Shown piece by piece: positions 57,066 through 64,000 of a stretch of 64,000 nucleotides of DNA. Position 1 is the first letter of the stretch. Each line of letters opens with the position of its first letter. Made by a program: the position numbers and the translations under genes. Source of the stretch: Epiperipatus broadwayi (Eukaryota; Onychophora; Udeonychophora; Euonychophora; Peripatidae); contig JAQFVV010000018.1 in assembly GCA_028023455.1 (NCBI GenBank), forward strand, positions 7,156,774 to 7,220,773, in the 5' to 3' direction. Under the pieces are notes generated by a model. The model made no database searches and was not told the DNA's origin. It saw only the letters and a list, made by a program, of their open reading frames with translations.

Positions 57066-57220
57066 CATCTGCCAGATAAGTCAAAGTTCGTCCAAGAAAA
57101 GGGACCGTGGTCACCAAAACAGAAAGGTGGTACCGAGGGGAACAAAGGATAAGGAAAAGTCGTTTAAGAAGCCATTCAAATACACAGAAGGTATTTGAAG
57201 GCTATTGCACCAGGGGGGTA
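57066..57220 (+). other. Trailer of element 2 with polypurine tract
   Basis: Short noncoding segment after gag. CCAGGGGGGTA directly precedes the 3' LTR; AGGGGGG is the candidate polypurine tract. Confidence 0.6.
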
Positions 57221-58795
57221 TGTAACAAACAGGGTTTGAATACAAGCGTATGTAATATATTACTAATTGCGAGTGTTAATGTTGAGCAACTATGTACGAA
57301 AAGATATATATGTAAATAGTCATTCGAACCTTGTTACAAATAGTGTGAATGTTAGGTGGGTATGCTTATATAAATATATTTGTATATGTGAGTATAAAAT
57401 GTGTGTATGTATTAATGGTGATGGTTACAAGCAATTATATACGGAGCTAAATAAGTTGTAATTGATTATTCATATATATTTTATCCGTTAAAATTTTTCT
57501 TTAAGTCTGTTAATAATGTTGTCGGTAACACATGTTTTCTTTTGCTAATTAATCTTTTGAACATATGAAGATAGAAATAGAAATAAATCAGTTGCTGTAG
57601 GTGGTTTAGTAATAACTGGCATCAAGAAGTCCGAAAACGGGTCAGGTGGGTATCTTTGGAAAACAATAGAAGAACGGGACAGTGGCGTAGGGATTTGGAA
57701 GAAAATTTTACAAAATTAAAGAGTGAAAACAAAAGAACTTTTTGATGGGCTGGAGAGCAGAAAAAAGGAAAAAGAAAAGAAAAAATGCGGCTTGGACTAC
57801 GGAGTGTGTGGACGTATAAAATTTTCTTAAGAAGTTTATTAATATTTCTCACCCAAAATGTCGGGGTAATTCAATAGCGCTAGTTTCATTAACCGATCCA
57901 GTGGACAGTTGTCGTGGAACCCATCTGAAGTGGACCTACGAATTTCACTATAAAAAAAGAGTTCTTGTTCATCAAGTGTAATGGCGACGAAAGATCTATG
58001 AAATGGGATCCTTTCATAAAGTGAGTGAATCATCTACTCCACCTCCAGAATAAGCTATTTGATATACCATATTGGAAATCCTTGCCATCCGTTATATCAA
58101 CCAGACCAGTATTCGTGGAGAACTATAAATGCGGACTTGTCTTTGACCGTGTGAACAGTCGACGGTACTTAAAGTAATTGACGTTTATGCTAAATATATG
58201 TTCAATGAATGCATCTTGGTAAAGAAACTAGTGTTACCTCAATATTAATTGCTATAATAAATCTCTTTTAAATTAAATAAAATAACAACTTTAAATAAAC
58301 AGCTCTGATGTATAATTGCACTATTTTGATGCATATATGAATTATATATGTGTGTATCAGGGTAAATGGGCTGTGCGCTTGAATATTGATATATTTATAT
58401 GCGGGATAAATGAGATTTTATCGGTATTAAGTATGGTAATAAATAGAGTGAATTGTATGATAACATTCGGGTTGGGTTATTAGATTTATAACGGATAAAT
58501 TATCGGACAGAATAGATAGACACATAAGACTTAGTTGGGTAGTGTTTGGCTTTGTTCTCTAGTTAGACTATAGTCCCCAAACCCTGAGATTGAGCTGGTA
58601 CGGATGCGCTACCATAAATAGAGGTATATATATATATACCCGAACCCTTATTTACATTTTCGATGAGATAATTCTTATTCATGTGTAAGATTGGCGCATG
58701 AGATGGAATCAGACCATGCTCACAAATATCCTCACTCGAAGCTACGGGTAGAAGTGTACAAATGGCGATATAAAATATAAGGGGTGGTATTATAA
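57221..58795 (+). repeat. 3' LTR of element 2
   Basis: Direct copy of 54038-55612 of equal length, starting TGTAACAAACAGGGTTTGAA, followed by the TATAT duplication and a TA tract. Confidence 0.85.
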
Positions 58796-58800
58796 TATAT

Positions 58801-61020
58801 ATATAACAAGTTTTTTTCCTTCTTATTAATTAACTATTCAGCATTAGACTGGAACTCAAATCTTGGTTACCAAGTTGAATCTGCATTATCTTGAGCTTAT
58901 TTATTTGCTTACATTATTAATATATATAATAGCCATCTTAGAGCTATATGTATTCATCATCTCTGCTAGGCTATTAAATTCCAACAATAGCAAACCATGA
59001 CAATAGGATGAGTATATTACATGATTATAGGCATGATTTATTAACTGCACAGATATTAATTTTAATATTTTAAGATGAAACTGCTGTAATGATAACAGTC
59101 TCACCTCTTATGTAAAAGCCTGCATGTGTTGGTCATGCATATTTAATGCTATATAATCCTTGCCATTTTGTTACTTTATTTTATGTTATTGTTTTAATAA
59201 ACATGTTAAAAATATAAAATTTGTTTCATATCCTTCTTGCTCATAGTTCTATTTCAATCCAATCCGCATTATCTTATTCCAATTTCTTAATAATTTATAT
59301 GTTGAACATACATTGTTTTAGTTAAGATAATTAGTGTGTTAAGTGGTCTGTTCCACCCATTGATTTAAATTGATAGCTAGCCTTTGAGTCTCATGTTTCT
59401 CTCTGTTCTAAGCCAGCTCTAAGCCAATTCACAGATTAAATTGAGACTGAGTGTGACCTCAGAAATGTCACTCATAAGGTGTTAAATCATGAAGTACTGG
59501 CAAATGAGTTAATGTTTGGTCAGATTAGAGGTCTCACCACTTCACTTAGGTCAGCTTTGGTGTACTTTTCCTGAATTCTGGATTTTTTTGCATGAATGTA
59601 CAATGACCTTTCCAATATTCTACCCAAACTTTTGCTGATGATAACATTTCTTGGGTTTTCTTTAATTTTATATTCAAAATTAACTTATTGCTATTCAGAA
59701 ACTGGTCTGTCTGTTCAGTAAATCATAGTTTAAATTTCTATTTCATAGCTTCATTTTATCTTTAAAAGCATTCCATGATGAAAAATCCAAATGAAATTTT
59801 GTTTCAGACTCTATTAGCTTGGCCCTTTTTAGTATTTTGATTATATGAGGTACAATTCCATCTTCTGACTGTATCTGTATACAATGTATATATCACACAC
59901 AAATTACATAAAGGCAATTTGCATGGGATCACCACATTCCTGCATCACAGAATAAACAACATTTTTATAGACTGCTAAGATCAGCTAGATACATGCAACC
60001 CTTTATCATATTCTAATTAAATTATTGACTTCCAAAATAATAATAAATGCTAAAAATAATGAAATACTACAATTTATTTAAGTATATACAATTTTACAAT
60101 ACATAAAATAGCATAAATTGGAGTGCCCTGTCAACTTACAAATAAGTTAGTACAATTAATTGTTTATATCTTCAATAATTAAGTTTATGCATAGATAATA
60201 TATGGTATAATAGGGCATAATACATTCTTATTTCTGAATAAAAATAAACTTGTTGCATAGACCAATTTTAAGATTTAATAAATCTACAGTTTGAGGATAC
60301 ACAGTATTTATTAACTATTTAAAGAACTAAACTACTATAAATCCTTTCAGGTTGAAATATAAGTAATTAACTAAATGCTATATGTGAAAATGTAAGACAT
60401 AGGAAAATAACATCTGTGTACATTATTTGTGGATAAACAAATACATATGAGCTAGGAATAAACTATACAATAGGAATTTTTATGTATTGCAAACTATTGT
60501 TAGGGTACTAAGTATAAGATTGGCTGGCAGTCACAAAATGGTATAATTCAAAATGTACAAAAAACAAAGCATATATTATACTGTAGAAATGTTCATCAAC
60601 CACACACCACTGCTCTGAATAAAATAATGACTACAAGTGACTGGCAATTTCAATGATATCACAATCATTTATGAATAATTAAAACATATTTAAACGAATC
60701 TTATATATAAACAAGACATGTGAAATAAAGTTACAGCAGTTCACTTACATCAATACACCCAAATTATCCTTTCCCAAAAAATATTTGCTTAAAACTGTAA
60801 CTATGAAAATATAATGAGAAAAATAGTCTTACTTTATTTTAGTTATGCAGCCTGTTTGGTTGGTTTTAAAATATTCTTTAAAAGCAGGACCAGAGATTGT
60901 GATAATACACCAATTACTTTTTATAAAAAAGTATTTTTAAATTTATGCCTCCTGAATTGTGGTGTGATTAATTAAAGCAAAATAGCAGTTTTCTATCATA
61001 TAATTCTATAATAAAAACTC
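58801..61020. other. AT-rich stretch without recognised gene
   Basis: No gene, element end or RNA motif recognised. The minus-strand frame 58901-59104 has no recognisable product. Confidence 0.4.
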
Positions 61021-61330
61021 TTCTTTTTTTTATCAACGTTTCGACTATTTTTACTCTATAATCATTTTCAAGGATCTAGGAAAAACATTACATTACAACA
61101 AACTTCACATAATAAAACCAAAAAGACCAAAAAAACCCAAAACAATATTAAAAACACACAAAAAAATATATAAACCCCATAAAAATTAAAAATAAATAAA
61201 ATACATTAAAATCAATTAAATTAAAACACAAAATATACACCACACTTACTTGACTCCCTTCTCAAAAAACTTTCCCTTTTTTACATTTTTTTTAATCCAA
61301 AAAACCAAATGTTACAATAAAAAACTTAAT
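61021..61330 (-). mobile_element. Possible Penelope-like 3' tail fragment (family E)
   Basis: On the minus strand, 61070-61030 reads CCTTGAAAATGATTATAGAG, AATAGTCGAAACGTTGATA, the form of hairpin-plus-CGAAACGTT found near the ends of many animal Penelope-like elements. GATTAT and ATAGTC pair (6 bp with one G-U) and ACGU follows GAA, but CUGANGA is replaced by CUUGAAAA. The following 250 bases are an A-rich, G-poor tail (plus strand 61080-61320). No coding region attached. Confidence 0.35.
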
Positions 61331-64000
61331 TAACAGAAGTAAATGGATTTTCTATCATACTCATTTATAAACAGATTTATAATATCAATAATAATAATAA
61401 TTTATAAAGAATTTTCAGTATAATAGAGATAAATACCTAATGTTAGTAATAGAATAATATATTTTAAAGTTCATAAACATTTTCTTTCATCACTAAAAAT
61501 TCAAGCTTGAACATTAGAGATTGGTATATTTTTAGAAGACTTCATTCAATTATAGTTGTAGCCATGATAAGTTTTAATCATGCAGTACTTTATTTATTAA
61601 TTGATGTTTGGTTTCTCCTCATGGTAATAGACACTTGAAGTTTAGGTTAAAATGGTTACAATACTGATTTACATTAGCTGATGGCTCCTTTCTGTTCTTC
61701 TCTATGGATCTTCAGCTGCACTCTGTCAGTTGCAAGAGTGAAGTAGGTTGTGGTTTCTCTACTCTTCCATTGTATTTTTATCACCAAGCACAATAAGTAT
61801 AGTAAATGCATAATCAAGAACTAATCAGAAGCAATAGCAGTTCAAAAGTAATCAATAATAGTTCAGCAATGAAAGTATATTTAACCAGAACAATGGTTTA
61901 TAACCCCTATTTATTCTTCCTGGAGTTAGCTTATCAGCAAAATTGGATTGATTGATTATCATTTAAATCCTTTGATCTATTGGTGGTAGATAACTTTTCA
62001 ATTGAAAGAGATTATCAGACTAAATTATATCAAATACTTATCTTTTTAATTAATCGATATGTTTATAAGAATTTTCATTATATTTTCTAAGAATGTCCTT
62101 TACATTTTATAATTATAAACTACATTTACAAATGTTAATAAAAGAAATATCTTGCTTTAAATTACTTTTAAAATAAACTTCTAATTAATCATACTGCAAA
62201 CATTTATCTGTACACATAAATTATATATATATATATATAATAATTTTTATTTATCAAAATTGTTGAAAATCTTTACTTTTAAAATAAACTTCTAATTTTG
62301 AAATTACAGACATGAAGCATATATAAATAGGGGTCAATAATTATTAGAAACTGGATAATTTTTTTTCAATTAACATATCTGATCTCCTATGATTTTCAGT
62401 TCAATTTCTGAGATGAGGGATTGAGATTTGCTTATATCCAGAAGAAAAATTTGAATTTAGTGAGTTCATCATAACTTAAAATTAACTCATATTATTACTT
62501 ATTTTAAAGTAATTAAGAAACAATTAGATTAAGAGTTTGAACCAAATAATTGCCTCAATAAAAAAGATTAATTAATATTTAAATTAGAACCTGAATTAAT
62601 ATTTAATTATCTCTTAATTTTACTCTATCAAAATCTTTACAATCTCTTAAAATATTATTACCAGTGACAATCCATTAAATTTTTAAGCAGAAATGCTTTA
62701 TTCCAATGTCTCTTCCAAAAAATAAGCAAATAAACCAAAATGGAACATTTTTAATTTTGCAAGAAAGCCACTTTAGTCGACATATCTTGATAAATATTTA
62801 AAATAATATTTCCTTTATTATTTTGTAATATTTTTCTGTAATTAAGATTAATATGTTAATTTATAAATATTAATTACAAAAAAAAAATCAGAATATTTTA
62901 ATGCTCATCCTAAATGAAGACGAAAATTTATTCGCTATGAAAAAAAAACAAAATAGGTAAACACATCACACTCAAATAACTGCTGTGGACAATGAGTAGC
63001 TCCAAAACAAACGAATTTCAGCAGATCTTGCTAACATTCATTGAATATAATATTTCTGGTACTGTTATAATTAGCAGCTCTTTGAATAGAATCTCAAGCA
63101 TTGTTTGAAATAATTCTTTTTAAAAATGGTTTAATTAGTTATATTTACATAATAATTATGCAAACTATTGAAGGACCGTTGTATTATTGATATTTCAAGC
63201 ACAAATTTAATAATTAATTTTTCTCTGGACTACAGTGTCACAGTGTGAAAGTCTGTGTTCAAATCCTTTATATTACATTTAAACTCCAACTATATGAATT
63301 ATGCTTGTGTTTCAAAAATATTACTGTAAATTAAACACATGCCACTACGAAATTATTTGTCTTAGTTCATGGTAGTTTTTTTTTTATTACAAAAAACATT
63401 TCAATGATCTTTTTGTTTTTTTAAAACAAATCTATCACTCATTTGAAAATCGAGTGATTAATTAAAATCCATCTTATATAAATCTTCATTTTATGATAGT
63501 GAAAAAATAGACTGCCATTAAACTTTATTTGTTCAATGGATTCTTTTCTAAAAAAAAAAAAGAAAAAATCCCACTGTAAATTTTTTTGAAATTCATTATT
63601 GAGCGTCTCAGAGAAATTTAGAATATGAATTTAATTATACATATATAATATCAGTTAAATAAATAAAATTTGTTTCTTTTATTTATATATCTTAAATATT
63701 TTATTTACTATGAATTTCTTAATATGTATTAAGATGTGTCTAATAAATATAAAATTTAATCACACATTATTAAATTATCAGTGTGCATTGTTTGTGCATT
63801 TAATATATATGAAAATATGTATTTATATAATTTATTGTATAGTCTTCATTTGTAAAGCTATGAGTATGAGATTAGAATGCTAAATCTCGGAAGCGCTAAG
63901 CAGGCATATTAAACATTATAGTATAATCACTGCTTCACTAATGCATGCTAAAAAATCGCATATATATATATTTACTTAGTTACGCATAGGCAAACTTTTT
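61331..64000. other. AT-rich stretch without recognised gene
   Basis: A short TA tract at about 62224-62240 and poly-A/T runs. At 63224-63285 GTGTTCAAATCC resembles a tRNA B box and CTACAGTGT loosely an A box, a possible old tRNA-derived SINE head, too weak to call. Confidence 0.35.

Larger units (their letters stand above)
54038..58795 (+). mobile_element. Gag-only LTR retrotransposon, element 2
   Basis: Two direct LTRs of 1575 bp (54038-55612 and 57221-58795) beginning TGTAACAAAC. TATAT lies on both sides (54033-54037, 58796-58800), a 5-bp target duplication, although the site is a TA tract. The 1.6-kb interior has only a gag frame, interrupted once, and no pol sequence. The LTRs differ at roughly 45 positions by eye, mostly transitions, so this insertion is older than element 1. 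The LTR ends in TATAA, not CA, as judged from the adjoining TGG primer site. Confidence 0.85.

Noticed and set aside
56023-57068. Antisense frames opposite the second gag
   Set aside because: Shadows of the Gag frame; composition is the complement of a charged, helical protein.
1-64000. CRISPR arrays, operons or prokaryotic gene clusters
   Set aside because: No regularly spaced short repeats and no compact coding; the window is clearly eukaryotic.

Overview
This is an AT-rich, repeat-dominated eukaryotic window with no host gene I can recognise with confidence. The mobile elements (Penelope-like elements with a GIY-YIG endonuclease, hAT transposons of the ZMYM/ZBED type, an RTE-type LINE, Ty3-type LTR elements, many TA microsatellites) point to an invertebrate animal. 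I cannot name the phylum from sequence alone; cnidarian, mollusc, chelicerate or hemipteran would all fit.

Layout. 1-2.8 kb: unidentified, with a short tandem repeat. 2.82-6.04 kb: a decayed ZMYM1-like hAT element whose inverted ends and near-identical 8-bp target duplications are still visible. 7.84-8.06 kb: a palindrome carrying a hammerhead ribozyme in each arm. 9.84-10.98 kb: a 5'-truncated Penelope-like element preceded by an inverted copy of its own 3' end. 11-21 kb: mostly featureless AT-rich DNA. 21.99-29.48 kb: two inverted copies of one Penelope-like element, one with a long intact reverse transcriptase/GIY-YIG frame and one broken. 30.0-30.8 kb: three copies of a hammerhead-bearing repeat, two of them forming a palindrome. 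32.9-35.0 kb: ruins of a Ty3 gag-pol on the minus strand. 36.04-41.96 kb: a young LTR retrotransposon that codes only for Gag. 42.3-43.7 kb: a foldback element and related repeats. 44.35-46.0 kb: possible solo LTR. 46.1-48.1 kb: a degenerate tandem array interrupted by a small hAT-like element. 49.1-51.4 kb: a decayed ZBED5-like hAT with a near-perfect palindromic MITE nested in it. 52.2-53.2 kb: 3' end of an RTE-type LINE. 54.04-58.80 kb: a second gag-only LTR element, related in Gag to the first. The remainder is unannotated AT-rich DNA.

Two themes deserve attention. First, four different families carrying hammerhead or hammerhead-like folds occur here, and each has at least one copy as an inverted pair with the 3' ends pointing outward. 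In three of them the segment just after GAA is a six-base palindrome that ends in U16.1 and is followed by the cleavage-site base; so short a self-complementary stem III suggests function as a dimer. Second, two LTR elements of related Gag lineage lack all pol coding yet keep long, near-identical LTRs, primer-binding-like and polypurine-like tracts and target duplications, so they appear to be mobilised in trans.
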